The notes under the pieces are model-generated. The model searched no databases and was not told the DNA's origin. It saw only the letters and a list, made by a program, of their open reading frames with translations. A DNA stretch of 48,454 nucleotides. It comes from Chloroflexota bacterium. GTDB lineage: Bacteria > Chloroflexota > Dehalococcoidia > Dehalococcoidales > RBG-16-60-22. The DNA lies in assembly GCA_016190585.1 (NCBI GenBank), contig JACPQH010000061.1, positions 1 to 48,454 of the forward strand, written 5' to 3'. The position numbers were made by a program, and so were the translations under genes. Positions 24,429 to 33,400 of the stretch are shown in pieces. How positions within the stretch are numbered: position 1 is the first letter of the stretch; the number at the start of each line of letters is the position of its first letter.

Positions 24429-25679
24429 ATGCTCGACCTGAAATTCATCCGGGAAAATCCCGATACCGTCCGCCGGGCCCTGCTGGACCGCCAGGACGCC
24501 GCTCCGGTGGACGAAATCCTCTCCCTTGACAGCGACCGGCGAGAGAAGATGCTCCAGCTAGAAGAGCTGCGTCACCGGCGCAAGGAGACCTCCCGCGAGC
24601 GCCAGGAGGCTGCCAGCGAAGGGCGCGACCTGCGCCTGATGATACGCGCCCTGGAAGACGGTGTCAAGCAGAATGACGACCGGCTCAAAGACCTGCTCCT
24701 CCAGATACCCAACATCCCCCATCCCAGCGTGCCGGTGGGCAAGGGCAGCGAGGACAACATCGTCGTCCGGACATGGGGCGAGCCGCGCCGTTTCGACTTC
24801 GAACCCCTGCCGCACTGGAAGCTGGGGGAAGCGCTCGGTATCATGGACTTCGAGCGGGGCGTCAGGCTGTCGGGCACCCGCTTTTATATTCTCAAGGGAC
24901 CGGGCGCCCGCCTGCAGAGGGCGCTCATCTGGTTCATGCTTGACCAGCATACCTCAGAGCACGGCTACCGGGAAATCTACCCGCCCTACATGGTCAAAAG
25001 AGAGAGCATGATCGCCTCGGGCAACCTGCCCAAGTTCGCCGATAACCTGTACCACGACGCCGAGGAGGACTACTGGTTCGTGCCGACTGCCGAGGTCCCG
25101 CTTACCAGCCTGCACCGCGACGAAATCCTGCCCGCCGAGAGCCTGCCGCTCTACTACGTGGCCTACACCGCCTGCTTCCGGCGGGAGAAAATGTCGGCCG
25201 GGAAGGACACGCGCGGCATCAAGCGCGGCCACCAGTTCGACAAGGTGGAGCTTTACAAGTTCACCGAGCCGGCAACCTCCTACGAGGAGCTGGAGAAGCT
25301 GACCCGGGACGCCGAGGAGGTCTGCCAGAAGCTCGGGCTGCCCCACCGGGTCGTCCAGCTCTGCACGGCCGAGCTCGGCTTCGCCTCGAGCAAGTCCTAT
25401 GACATCGAGGTCTGGGCGCCCGGCTACGCCGAGTGGCTCGAGGTAAGCTCCTGCTCGGACTGCAGCGATTTCCAGGCGAGACGCGCCAATATCCGCTACC
25501 GCCCCGCCCCCGACGCCAGGCCCCAGTTCGTCCACACCCTCAACGGCTCGGGGCTGGCCCTGCCGCGGATACTCATCTCCGTGATGGAGAACTACCAGCA
25601 GGCGGACGGCAGTATCGCCGTGCCTGACGTCCTCCAGGATTTTGTCGGGACGAAGGTGATAAGGCCAGACGCGAAATAG
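24429..25679 (+). CDS. serS: Seryl-tRNA synthetase
   Basis: A 416-residue class II synthetase that charges tRNA-Ser and, where present, tRNA-Sec. Residues 1-110 form the long helical hairpin that grips the tRNA-Ser variable arm. Motif 2 is ACFRREKMSAGKDTRGIKRGHQF and motif 3 is NGSGLALPRILISVMENYQ, with the usual A-x-x-R replaced by LPRI. AAAGGAG lies seven bases before ATG 24429. It is co-transcribed with lysS, and a tRNA-Ser gene lies 384 bases downstream. Confidence 0.97.
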   Translation: MLDLKFIRENPDTVRRALLDRQDAAPVDEILSLDSDRREKMLQLEELRHRRKETSRERQEAASEGRDLRLMIRALEDGVKQNDDRLKDLLLQIPNIPHPSVPVGKGSEDNIVVRTWGEPRRFDFEPLPHWKLGEALGIMDFERGVRLSGTRFYILKGPGARLQRALIWFMLDQHTSEHGYREIYPPYMVKRESMIASGNLPKFADNLYHDAEEDYWFVPTAEVPLTSLHRDEILPAESLPLYYVAYTACFRREKMSAGKDTRGIKRGHQFDKVELYKFTEPATSYEELEKLTRDAEEVCQKLGLPHRVVQLCTAELGFASSKSYDIEVWAPGYAEWLEVSSCSDCSDFQARRANIRYRPAPDARPQFVHTLNGSGLALPRILISVMENYQQADGSIAVPDVLQDFVGTKVIRPDAK

Positions 25680-25750
25680 CCGGCAAAGGGCGGAGGATGA
25701 GGAAGCACTTTGGTTCCGGGTATAAGGAAAGATACAAGGAGGTAAAGAAC

Positions 25751-26023
25751 ATGGCCGAGGGTTATGACATCGTTATCAAGGTAATTTCCCAGGAAGGCAA
25801 CTGCGCCATGGGCCACAAGCTCGGTGACGAGTGGACGATCGCCGGCGGCAAGTCACCCGCCGGCCTATGCCTGACCGCCCTGGCCGCCGTTTACCCCTAT
25901 GCCAAAGGGCTGTCCTACGGCGCCTCTTTCCCCTGGGAGGCCGCAAAGGACGCCGCCACCGTGGCCTGCCCGGACGCGAAAAATCCGGTCGTCTTCCAGG
26001 TAAAGCGCGTCAGGGCGAAATAG
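25751..26023 (+). CDS. TIGR04076 family protein
   Basis: A 90-residue protein starting at ATG 25751 after a strong AAGGAGGT; a frame reaching farther upstream lacks such a site. The family pattern is clear: IVIKVISQEGNCAMGHKLGDEW, then AGLCLTALAAVYPYAKGLSYGASFPWE and a final ACPDAKNPVVFQVKRV. The conserved Cys residues (about 16, 38 and 72) hint at a metal or redox site. The molecular role of the family is not established. It lies between serS and tRNA-Ser and may be read from the lysS promoter. Confidence 0.85.
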   Translation: MAEGYDIVIKVISQEGNCAMGHKLGDEWTIAGGKSPAGLCLTALAAVYPYAKGLSYGASFPWEAAKDAATVACPDAKNPVVFQVKRVRAK

Positions 26024-26044
26024 GTTTATCTCCCTTCGCTCACG

Positions 26045-26050
26045 TATAAT
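26045..26050 (+). promoter_or_regulatory. -10 box of tRNA-Ser
   Basis: A perfect TATAAT ends 13 bases before the mature tRNA; transcription would begin near 26057. A -35 is weak, so read-through from upstream genes is also possible. Confidence 0.5.
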
Positions 26051-26063
26051 GTAACCGGATACC

Positions 26064-26150
26064 GGAGGGGTGTCCGAGCGGCTTATGGTAGCGGTCTTGA
26101 AAACCGCCGTCCCGGCAACGGGACCGTGGGTTCGAATCCCACCCCCTCCG
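26064..26150 (+). tRNA. tRNA-Ser (anticodon TGA)
   Basis: An 87-base cloverleaf. Acceptor GGAGGGG (26064-26070) pairs with CCCCTCC (26143-26149), with discriminator G at 26150. The anticodon stem GCGGT/ACCGC frames the loop CTTGAAA with anticodon TGA at 26098-26100. A long variable arm (CGTCCCGGCAACGGGACCG) marks a type II serine tRNA, and GGTTCGAATCC is the T arm. The 3' CCA is not encoded in full and would be added after transcription. Confidence 0.95.
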
Positions 26151-26168
26151 CCGTTTTGTAGCTAAGAG

Positions 26169-26199
26169 AACCTGCCGGACGACGCTAGGGCGGGTTTAA
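26169..26199 (+). terminator. Possible terminator after tRNA-Ser
   Basis: An 8-base stem with one G-T pair (AACCTGCC 26169-26176 with GGCGGGTT 26189-26196) and a 12-base loop, followed by only one more T before AAC. It overlaps the stop region of the convergent pilin gene (stop at 26185). The T tract is too short for confidence. Confidence 0.35.
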
Positions 26200-27099
26200 C
26201 TCGTAAGTAACCAGCGTCATCCCCGGCGTCGTTCCCGAGTTGTTGACCACGGTGGCCTTTACGGTGGTGATTTTGCCGGAGGAGCCGTCCGTGGCCGTGA
26301 CGGCGATATCGTACCACCAGAGAGCGTTATCCCACTGGTAGCCGATATCGTTCGATTGGGATTTTACCCACGCCGCGGCGCCCGTAGGCAGGCTGTCGCC
26401 GGGGAGGTAACGAAACTTGTGCGTCGCCGTGGGCGGGTTCAAACCTTGAAAGCTGAAACTGGGACTTATGGTCCAGGATAAATTGGTGCCGCCGTAGGTT
26501 GGGGTGATTGAGTTAGGGTCAGCTGAGGTAATGATGTTGGTCGGGAAAATGGCCGTGCTTGACGAGCCGGGGACGTAAGTAAAACCGTGCGGCAGCCAGA
26601 CTCCCATCTGCTGGATCTTTTTATTGCCCGACTGGGAGTAGTTGAAGGTTATGGTAAACGTCCCCGGCTGGTCGGGGTCCCCGGACGGGTCCGCCGCGCC
26701 GCCCATGGACATCCCCAGCCAGGCGTCATGCGGATAGGCGCCGTTGGTGATATCCACGACCCCGGATAACAGCCAGATATAGTTGATTGACACCGCCACG
26801 CTGCTGCCGTTCACGTTAAAGGCGGGGTAGGTATAGCTCCGCCCGAAGTTGTTATTCTGGCGGTCGGATACAATATCCGGGTCATATTTGATGTACCATA
26901 AGGCCTTCTGCACCCCGGCGTCCGCGGCATAGATGTTTCGGGTGTTGCCCTGGTAAATCCCGGTGGTCTTGATGCCGGTATTGACCAGGTTCAGCAGGGG
27001 GACGCTTATGATGCCGGATAAGCCCAGGACGATTAACGCCGGGATTAATATCTGCCCGCTGGTTTCCCGAAGAAACTTCCTCAACATACGCCTTATCAT
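26185..27099 (-). CDS. Pilus-associated protein, PilX-like minor pilin
   Basis: A 304-residue exported protein. A basic start (MIRRMLRKFL) is followed by a hydrophobic helix (about 16-40: GQILIPALIVLGLSGIISVPLLNLV), then RNIYAADAGVQKALWYI, a segment typical of PilX_N-type pilus proteins that follow the same layout without a full prepilin E5 signature. The C-terminal part is beta-rich with many Gly, Ser and Thr, as in surface domains. It is the last gene of a three-gene pilin operon, overlapping the middle gene by four bases. The platform and ATPase genes are not in the window. Confidence 0.72.
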   Translation of the reverse strand: MIRRMLRKFLRETSGQILIPALIVLGLSGIISVPLLNLVNTGIKTTGIYQGNTRNIYAADAGVQKALWYIKYDPDIVSDRQNNNFGRSYTYPAFNVNGSSVAVSINYIWLLSGVVDITNGAYPHDAWLGMSMGGAADPSGDPDQPGTFTITFNYSQSGNKKIQQMGVWLPHGFTYVPGSSSTAIFPTNIITSADPNSITPTYGGTNLSWTISPSFSFQGLNPPTATHKFRYLPGDSLPTGAAAWVKSQSNDIGYQWDNALWWYDIAVTATDGSSGKITTVKATVVNNSGTTPGMTLVTYELNPP

Positions 27100-27611
27100 G
27101 ATGAAGGTTGGTCTATCCTGGTTTTGACCGGGAACGTTCTGGTCTCGCTGGTGGTCGAAATGGCGGAGGTAATCTGGATGTTCAACACCCCGTCCGCATA
27201 AGTAACACTGGTCTTGTCGGCGGCCAAATCCAGATTGGCGGCGATCAGCGTTATCCCGGGAGCGCCGCCGTTGACTGAATAGGCCCGCCGGAGACTGCTC
27301 CCCGAGACGGAATAAACGACCTGGTTGTTGTTGTCGTTGACGCCCTGCCAGCTTAATGTTAGCGGAAGTCCAGCGGACGGACCGGTTACTATCGTTTGGG
27401 CCACCAGCGAGTCCTTGCCGAGCCAGTAGGCGGCGTTCTCGACCTGCGCCGTTACCTGGATTTTCCGGTCGGTCAGCTCGTTATGGCGCAGGACCTGGAA
27501 AATGGCGCCGGTGATGCCGAGCGCCAGCACGCTTGCTACCGCCATAGATATAACGAGCTCTATCAGGGTGAACCCGTCTTCCCTGCGGCGGTAACCCGGC
27601 CTCCTCATCAC
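27096..27611 (-). CDS. Type IV prepilin-like protein, PilW-type
   Basis: A 171-residue prepilin. The processing site is G|FTLIELVIS at residues 13-14: Gly at -1, Phe at +1, and Glu at +5, followed by a hydrophobic helix. About 130 mostly beta residues follow. The prepilin peptidase would cut and methylate it at the membrane. It overlaps the upstream pilin gene and the downstream one by four bases each, so the three are made in fixed proportion, as minor pilins that prime a type IV or type II secretion-like filament. Confidence 0.85.
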   Translation of the reverse strand: MMRRPGYRRREDGFTLIELVISMAVASVLALGITGAIFQVLRHNELTDRKIQVTAQVENAAYWLGKDSLVAQTIVTGPSAGLPLTLSWQGVNDNNNQVVYSVSGSSLRRAYSVNGGAPGITLIAANLDLAADKTSVTYADGVLNIQITSAISTTSETRTFPVKTRIDQPSS

Positions 27612-27970
27612 CGGTTTACCTTGTAGCCTTCCAGCGTGAAACTGGTATTGCCGTTTAAAACCCTGACCGTTATCATCTGAAGACCGTCGGCCACCGGCGT
27701 GACTATCGGGCTGTCATACACGAAACCGTTAAAATCAGACGGCACCGGCAGCACCAGGTAGCTGTTGGGAGTGGTATAGGGCTGACTCTGGATATATTCC
27801 ATCTGGGCACGGGCCAGGGTCTCGGCCCTGCTGAGCTTGTCATTTATGATAACTGACCGGGCGCTGATAGCCAGCGTGCCTAAAAGCATGATGCCGACCA
27901 GGGCGAAGACGGCCATCGCCACGGCGGTTTCGATCAGACTGTAACCATCTTGATTCCTGGTTGAGAACAT
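27608..27970 (-). CDS. Type IV prepilin-like protein, PilV-type
   Basis: A 120-residue prepilin with cleavage site G|YSLIETAVAMAVFALVG (residues 9-10; Glu at +5) and a hydrophobic N-terminal helix. The remainder is a short beta-rich domain ending SFTLEGYKVNR. It is the first gene of the minor-pilin operon. No major pilin, PilB, PilC or PilD homologue is found in the window. No clear ribosome site precedes the ATG at 27970. Confidence 0.82.
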   Translation of the reverse strand: MFSTRNQDGYSLIETAVAMAVFALVGIMLLGTLAISARSVIINDKLSRAETLARAQMEYIQSQPYTTPNSYLVLPVPSDFNGFVYDSPIVTPVADGLQMITVRVLNGNTSFTLEGYKVNR

Positions 27971-28128
27971 TATTCGTCAACAGGGCATAACAGTAATTTC
28001 ATTATGAGGCGGAGTCTTCCGATGATTGCCATGCCCTTTTAGTACGTTAGAGGTAATGACTTTTGTCACAGACTTGGCCCTCCCTCGGGCCGTTTACCCC
28101 GAAACAGCATATAACTACGCCTATTTCT

Positions 28129-28158
28129 TTGACAAAACTACCCTGACTTTATTACACT
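28129..28158 (+). promoter_or_regulatory. Sigma-70 promoter of the PAS-STAS gene
   Basis: A perfect TTGACA (28129-28134), 18-base spacer and TACACT (28153-28158, 4 of 6). Transcription would begin near 28165, 39 bases before the ATG. Confidence 0.6.
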
Positions 28159-28203
28159 GGATTGGCTCTAATTGGTTCTAATTCAACAGAGGAAGGGAAG
28201 CAG

Positions 28204-29019
28204 ATGGAGAAACAGATAGCGCAAAGACGAGGCGGTTACCTCGAAGCCATGCTGTCCAGTTGCCCGGTAGCCATCATGGCGACTAATGCCGACGGCGCCA
28301 TCACCTTCGCCAACAACGAGGCCTGCAAGCTGGTGGAGCGGGAGATGAGCGAGCTTATCGGCGCGCCCATCACCGAGGTCTACGAAAACCTCTCCGCCGC
28401 CCAGGAGACCAACCGGCAGATCTACATGCACGGCGGCACCATTCGCGATCACGAGGCTAAAATCAAGACCAAGCGGGGCAAGATAATCAACGTGCGCATC
28501 TCGGCTTCCCATATGAAGGACAGCGCCGGCAACTTCCTGGGCGCGGTGGGCTTCTTCGAGAGCTTCCGCCCCTGGACGGCGGCCGAAGAGAAATTGCAGT
28601 CCAGGATAATGGAGCTCGCCGCCGACCTGGAGGCGTGGCGAGAGCAGAGCGCGCCCATATTTGAGCTCTTTCCGGGAATCGCGGCGAGCGTTCTTACCGG
28701 CCAGCTTGACCCGGCCCGCTGCGACCGGCTGACCGCCAGCCTGCTGTCATACCTGAAGAATGTCCGGACAAGGATCGTTATTCTCGATGTTGCCAGTATC
28801 TGCGAATGTGACGAGAGCACGGCGCGGCAGATACTCCGCACCATCCGGACGGTCAACCTAGTGGGGGTGCAGTGCATCCTGGCCGGCGTCCAGCCGCGCA
28901 CCGCCCAGGCCCTTGAGTCCCTGATAACTGATATCAGCGCGGTCAGGTCGTACGGCTCGACGGGCTTAGCTCTGGAAGCCGCTCTGGATATGATCGGCTA
29001 TCAGATAGAAAGGAAGTAA
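28204..29019 (+). CDS. PAS-STAS domain protein (RsbR-like)
   Basis: A 271-residue cytosolic protein starting at ATG 28204 after GGAAGGGAAG. Residues about 10-120 form a PAS domain (MLSSCPVAIMATNADGAITFANNEACKL, then the second half ending VGFFE), a linker helix of about 35 residues follows, and residues 160-270 form a STAS domain (RTRIVILDVASICECDESTARQIL, VQCILAGVQPRTAQAL). RsbR paralogues with a variable N-terminal sensor and a C-terminal STAS domain build the stressosome. The phosphorylated Ser/Thr would be in DEST. No RsbS, RsbT or RsbU is nearby, so it is an orphan or regulates the CoA-transferase operon. Confidence 0.78.
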   Translation: MEKQIAQRRGGYLEAMLSSCPVAIMATNADGAITFANNEACKLVEREMSELIGAPITEVYENLSAAQETNRQIYMHGGTIRDHEAKIKTKRGKIINVRISASHMKDSAGNFLGAVGFFESFRPWTAAEEKLQSRIMELAADLEAWREQSAPIFELFPGIAASVLTGQLDPARCDRLTASLLSYLKNVRTRIVILDVASICECDESTARQILRTIRTVNLVGVQCILAGVQPRTAQALESLITDISAVRSYGSTGLALEAALDMIGYQIERK

Positions 29020-29035
29020 GCCAGGAGGCGCCGTT

Positions 29036-29737
29036 TTGGACAAGGTTTATTCCAGCCCGGAGAAGGCAGTCGAAGACATACCGGACGGAGCCACCATCGC
29101 GATTGGTGGCTTTTTTACGGCGGGGAGCCCTCTGCCGCTGATCCGTGCGCTGGCCCGGCAGGGAGCTAAAAACCTGACGATTATCTGCAGCATGATGGGC
29201 CCCGGCAATGAAGATGTCATCCAGCTTGTCCTGAACAAGCAGATAAAAAAAGCCATCAGCAACTACCCGTTCTACCGCTCCGCCAGCCGGGGGGCCAAGT
29301 CGCCCTTCGAGCAGGCGGTGCGCCAGGGCGACATCGAGCTTGAAGTTTTTCCTATGGGCACCTTCGTGGAGAAGCTGCGGGCCGGCGGCGCCGGTCTCGC
29401 CGGATTTTACACCCCGACCGGCGTCGGCACGGTCGTCGAAATCGGCAAGGAGAAGAGGACGTTCGGCGACCAGGAATATCTCCTTGAGCTCACCATCAAG
29501 CCTGATTACGCCTTCATCTACGCTTACCAGGGCGACCGCACGGGTAACCTGGTCTGCCGCAAAACGGCCCAGAACTTCAACCCGGACATCGCCAAGGCGG
29601 CCGGGACCACCATCGCCGCCGTGGAAAACCTGGTGGAGCCGGGCAAACTTGACCCGGATTTTATCCACATCCCCGGCATCTACGTCAAGCGGGTCGTCAA
29701 AGTCGACCGGCCAAACTACTACCCCACCATCGATTAA
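29036..29737 (+). CDS. 3-oxoacid CoA-transferase subunit A
   Basis: A 233-residue protein of the family I CoA-transferase alpha subunit (AtoD/ScoA). It starts at TTG 29036 with GGAGG eight bases upstream, and begins DKVYSSPEKAVEDIPDGATIAIGGFFTAGSPLPLI, the family's N-terminal glycine-rich CoA-binding region. EVFPMGTFVEKLRAGGAGLAGFYTPTGVGT is also conserved. It pairs with the beta subunit encoded 14 bases downstream and moves CoA between acetyl- or succinyl-CoA and a 3-oxoacid or short-chain fatty acid. Confidence 0.9.
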   Translation: MDKVYSSPEKAVEDIPDGATIAIGGFFTAGSPLPLIRALARQGAKNLTIICSMMGPGNEDVIQLVLNKQIKKAISNYPFYRSASRGAKSPFEQAVRQGDIELEVFPMGTFVEKLRAGGAGLAGFYTPTGVGTVVEIGKEKRTFGDQEYLLELTIKPDYAFIYAYQGDRTGNLVCRKTAQNFNPDIAKAAGTTIAAVENLVEPGKLDPDFIHIPGIYVKRVVKVDRPNYYPTID

Positions 29738-29751
29738 GCAGGAGCGGGCAA

Positions 29752-30438
29752 ATGAGCAAAACGAAACAACTCCGCGGGCTCTCGCGCGAGCTGATTGCCA
29801 TGCGGGTCGCCAACGAGCTTGAAGACGGTACTTATGTCAACCTGGGCATCGGTATCCCCACCCTCGTTTCCGACTGGATCGAGGGGCGGGATATCATCCT
29901 GCAGTCCGAGATAGGCATGCTGAACACCGGCCCCCTGGCGCCGCGCGAGGCGGTTGACCAGGACCTGATTAACGCGAGCTGCCAGCCGGTACTGGAGCTT
30001 CCCGGCTCCTGCTATTTTTCCAGCGCCGAGTCTTTCGCCATGATACGCGGCGGCTTCATGGACGTGGCCGTGCTCGGCGCTCTTCAGGTATCCGAGAAAG
30101 GCGACCTAGCCGGCTGGAATAACCCGGACAGGAGTTTCGGCGAGCGCATCGGCAATATCGGCGGCTCGATGGACCTGGCGGTCGGCGCCAAGAAGGTCAT
30201 CGTTACCATGATGCACGTCACCAACAACGGCGAGCCCAAGATAGTCACGGAATGCACCTACGCCGTCACCGCCCGCCGGTGCGTCAAGCTCATCGTCACC
30301 GACCTGGCTGTCATCGAGGTCGCCCCCGGGGGGCTCGTCCTCAAAGAGGTCGCCCCGGGCGTGACCGCGGCGGATGTCCAGTCCGTGACCGGGCCGAAAC
30401 TGATTATCAGCCCGGACCTGACCGAGATCCAGCTATAA
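29752..30438 (+). CDS. 3-oxoacid CoA-transferase subunit B
   Basis: A 228-residue beta subunit (AtoA/ScoB). It contains LGIGIPTLVSDWIE, the catalytic glutamate in QSEIGMLNTGPLAPR, and the conserved GGFMDVAVLGALQVSEKGDLAGWNNP. The acyl-glutamyl-CoA intermediate forms on that Glu; most relatives have SENG where this one has SEIG. The 3' end overlaps mfd by 32 bases. With subunit A it completes ketone or fatty acid activation. Confidence 0.92.
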   Translation: MSKTKQLRGLSRELIAMRVANELEDGTYVNLGIGIPTLVSDWIEGRDIILQSEIGMLNTGPLAPREAVDQDLINASCQPVLELPGSCYFSSAESFAMIRGGFMDVAVLGALQVSEKGDLAGWNNPDRSFGERIGNIGGSMDLAVGAKKVIVTMMHVTNNGEPKIVTECTYAVTARRCVKLIVTDLAVIEVAPGGLVLKEVAPGVTAADVQSVTGPKLIISPDLTEIQL

Positions 30439-33400
30439 CCGGCGAGGGCCGCGCCAGGCGCCGCACCACCTCCTCCAGTACCGCCTGCCAGCTCTGGCGC
30501 AGTCGCGTGAGGTCCAGGCTTACCTGGTTGGAGCCGACCCTGACCCCCTCCGGAAGTTCGCCGATCTTGCGCCTGTCTACCTGCAAGCCGTCGAACAGGC
30601 TGATGACTATCCGGCTGTCCTCGCTGCGGATGGACTCGATAACGGCGCCGGCAGCCTCCGCCCGCAGCCTCACGGCGTACAGCAGGTTCCTGACCTCCGG
30701 CGGCAGGGAACCGAACCTGTCTCTCAGTTCCCCGGTCTTATCCTCGACCTCTTCCGGCTGCCGCAGCTCCGCCAGCCCCTGGTAGAGTTCCAGGCGGGTG
30801 TTAACATCCTCAACGTAATCCCCGGGAATGAAAGCCTTGAAAGGCAGGTCGATGACCGGCTCCGGCAACCGGGGGGCGGCCGGGGTCTTGATGCTGCCGC
30901 GCTGGGCTTTGAGTCCCTCGACCGCCTCCGCCAGGAGACGGGTGTAGAGACTAAAGCCAACGGCGCTGATATGCCCGCTCTGCCGCGTGCCCAGGATGCT
31001 CCCGGCGCCCCGTATCTCCAGGTCCTTCATGGCGATGTTAAAGCCGGCGCCCAGCTCGGTAGCCTCGAATATCGTCCGCAGCCGCTTGCGGGCAACGGCT
31101 GTCAACGGCTTGCCTTTGTCATACAGGAAATAGGCGTAAGCCAGGTTCGCGCCGCGGCCCACCCGGCCCCGTAACTGGTAGAGCTGTGTCAGGCCGAGCT
31201 TGTCCGCCTGGTTGACGATGATGGTGTTGACGTTCGGCATATCAAGCCCGGACTCGATGATGGTGGTGCACAGCAGCACGTCATACCGCCCGCGGACGAA
31301 ATCCGCCATCACCTGCTCCAGCTCGTCTTCGGGCATCTGGCCGTGTCCGACCGCGATCCGGGCTTCCGGCACCAGGGTTTTCACCTCGGCAGCCAGGCGG
31401 GCGAGGCCGTGCACCCGGTTATGCACCAGGAAGACCTGGCCGTTACGCTCCAGCTCTCGGATAATAGCGTGCCTGATGGTGTCGCCGTTATACTCGGCGA
31501 CGTGCGTCTTGACCGGCAGGCGCTCCTCCGGTGGCGTCTCTATCATGCTGATGTCCCGGACGCCGGCAAGGGACATGTGCAGGGTGCGTGGAATGGGCGT
31601 GGCGCTCAGCGTCAGGACATCAATCTCCCGGCGCAGCTTTTTGAAGTGCTCCTTGTGGACGACGCCGAAACGCTGTTCTTCATCGATCACCAGTAACCCC
31701 AGGTCTTTAAATACCACATCTTTCTGGAGGAGACGGTGCGTCCCGATAACTATGTCCACGGCGCCGTTCGCCAACCCCTCGATGACCGCCCGCTGCTCGC
31801 GGGGCGATTTGAACCGGCTCAGCGATTCGACCTTTACCGGGAAGGCCTCCATCCGCTGGCTGAAGGTGATAAAATGCTGCTCCGCCAGGACCGTCGTCGG
31901 CACCAGCACGGCCGCCTGCCGGCCGTCCATGACCGCTTTGAAGGCGGCGCGGATGGCGACCTCGGTCTTGCCGTAGCCGACATCGCCGCAGACGAGCCGG
32001 TCCATCGGTCGCGGCTTTTCCATATCGCTTTTGACCTGCGCCTGCGCCTGAAGCTGGTCAGGGGTTTCCACGTAAGGGAACGATGCCTCGAGCTCCTGCT
32101 GCCAGACCGTATCCGGCGAGAAGGCGAAGCCGGGATTGATTTCGCGCGAGGCATACAGTGCCAGCAGCTCCCCGGCAAGCTCTTCGGCGGCTTCCCGGGC
32201 TTTCTGCTTGGCCTTTGACCACTCCTGGGTACCCAGGCGGCTCAAGACCGGCGCCTCATCGCCGGCGCCGACGTACCGGCTTATCCTGTCAACCTGCTCG
32301 CTGGGCACGTACAGCCGGTCGCCGGCGGCGTATTGGAGCACCAGGTACTCCTTCTCCTTGCCTTCCGGCCCCATGGTCACAAAGCCGGTGAATTTACCGA
32401 TGCCGTGCTCGATGTGCACCACGTGGTCGCCCGGCCGGATGTCGGCGAAGAGCTTGTGCCGGGCCACCGGCCGCTTCCGCGTTAGCCGCTGCTGCTTGAT
32501 GAAGCCGAAGATCTCGCAGTCGGTGAATAGGCTGACATCTCTGAGCGACCAGCCCTCGTTCAGCGAGCCCTCCACCAGCGTCAGCCCGCCCGGGACGGGG
32601 GGTTGTGTTACCTCCGTGACCGGCGTGACCAGGATGTCCCGCTCGTAAAATAGCTCGGCGAGCCGCCGGGCCTGCTGGCTGACGATGACAACCGGCCTTT
32701 TTTGGTCGAGCAACTGCTTTACCTTTTCGATAAAAGCCGGCAGCTGCCCGGCGAAAGCCGGGACCGGTGTAAAACGCACGCCCGGCGGGGAGCCGTCATC
32801 GCTCCAGGCCTCCAGCAGCAGCCGCGCACGGTCGCCCGCCTTCGCCTCGATGTCTGCCCAGTTGAAATACGGCCGGGCGACCTCCGGCGGCAGCTCTGCC
32901 CTGGCCACCTTGTTCCCGCGTATTTGCTCCGCCTCGGCGTAGAGCTCGTCGAACACCTGCCGGACGAGCGACGGCTCCTCGAGGACGATAAGGGTCTCCT
33001 CCGGCAGGTAGTCCAAGAGACTGTCCTGGTCAGACCCGGCGGTGTTTCCCGTAAATTGCGCGTCATTCTCGCTGTCGAGCCCGGCAGCCGCCGCCGGAAT
33101 GACGTTGACCGAGTCAAGTTTTCCCCGGGAGCGCTGGCTGGCGGGCTCGAAGCGCCGTATGCTGTCAACGCGGTTGCCGAAGAACTCCAGCCTGACCGGC
33201 ATGTCGGCGCCCGGAGGATATATGTCCACGATGCCGCCGCGCTTGCTCACCGTACCCGGTACCTCGACCACGGCCTCCGTGCAGTAGCCCATGCGCTCCC
33301 ACCGGCGCATAAGCTGGTAGGGGTCGATCTCCATACCGACCTCGATGGTGTGGCAGGACGCGGTGAAGTCCCTGACCGGGGGCGCCTTGTTCATCAGGGC

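Noticed and set aside
28076..28091. GGCCC/GGGCC hairpin before the PAS-STAS promoter
   Set aside because: A five-base stem with a mixed flank is too weak to call a terminator.
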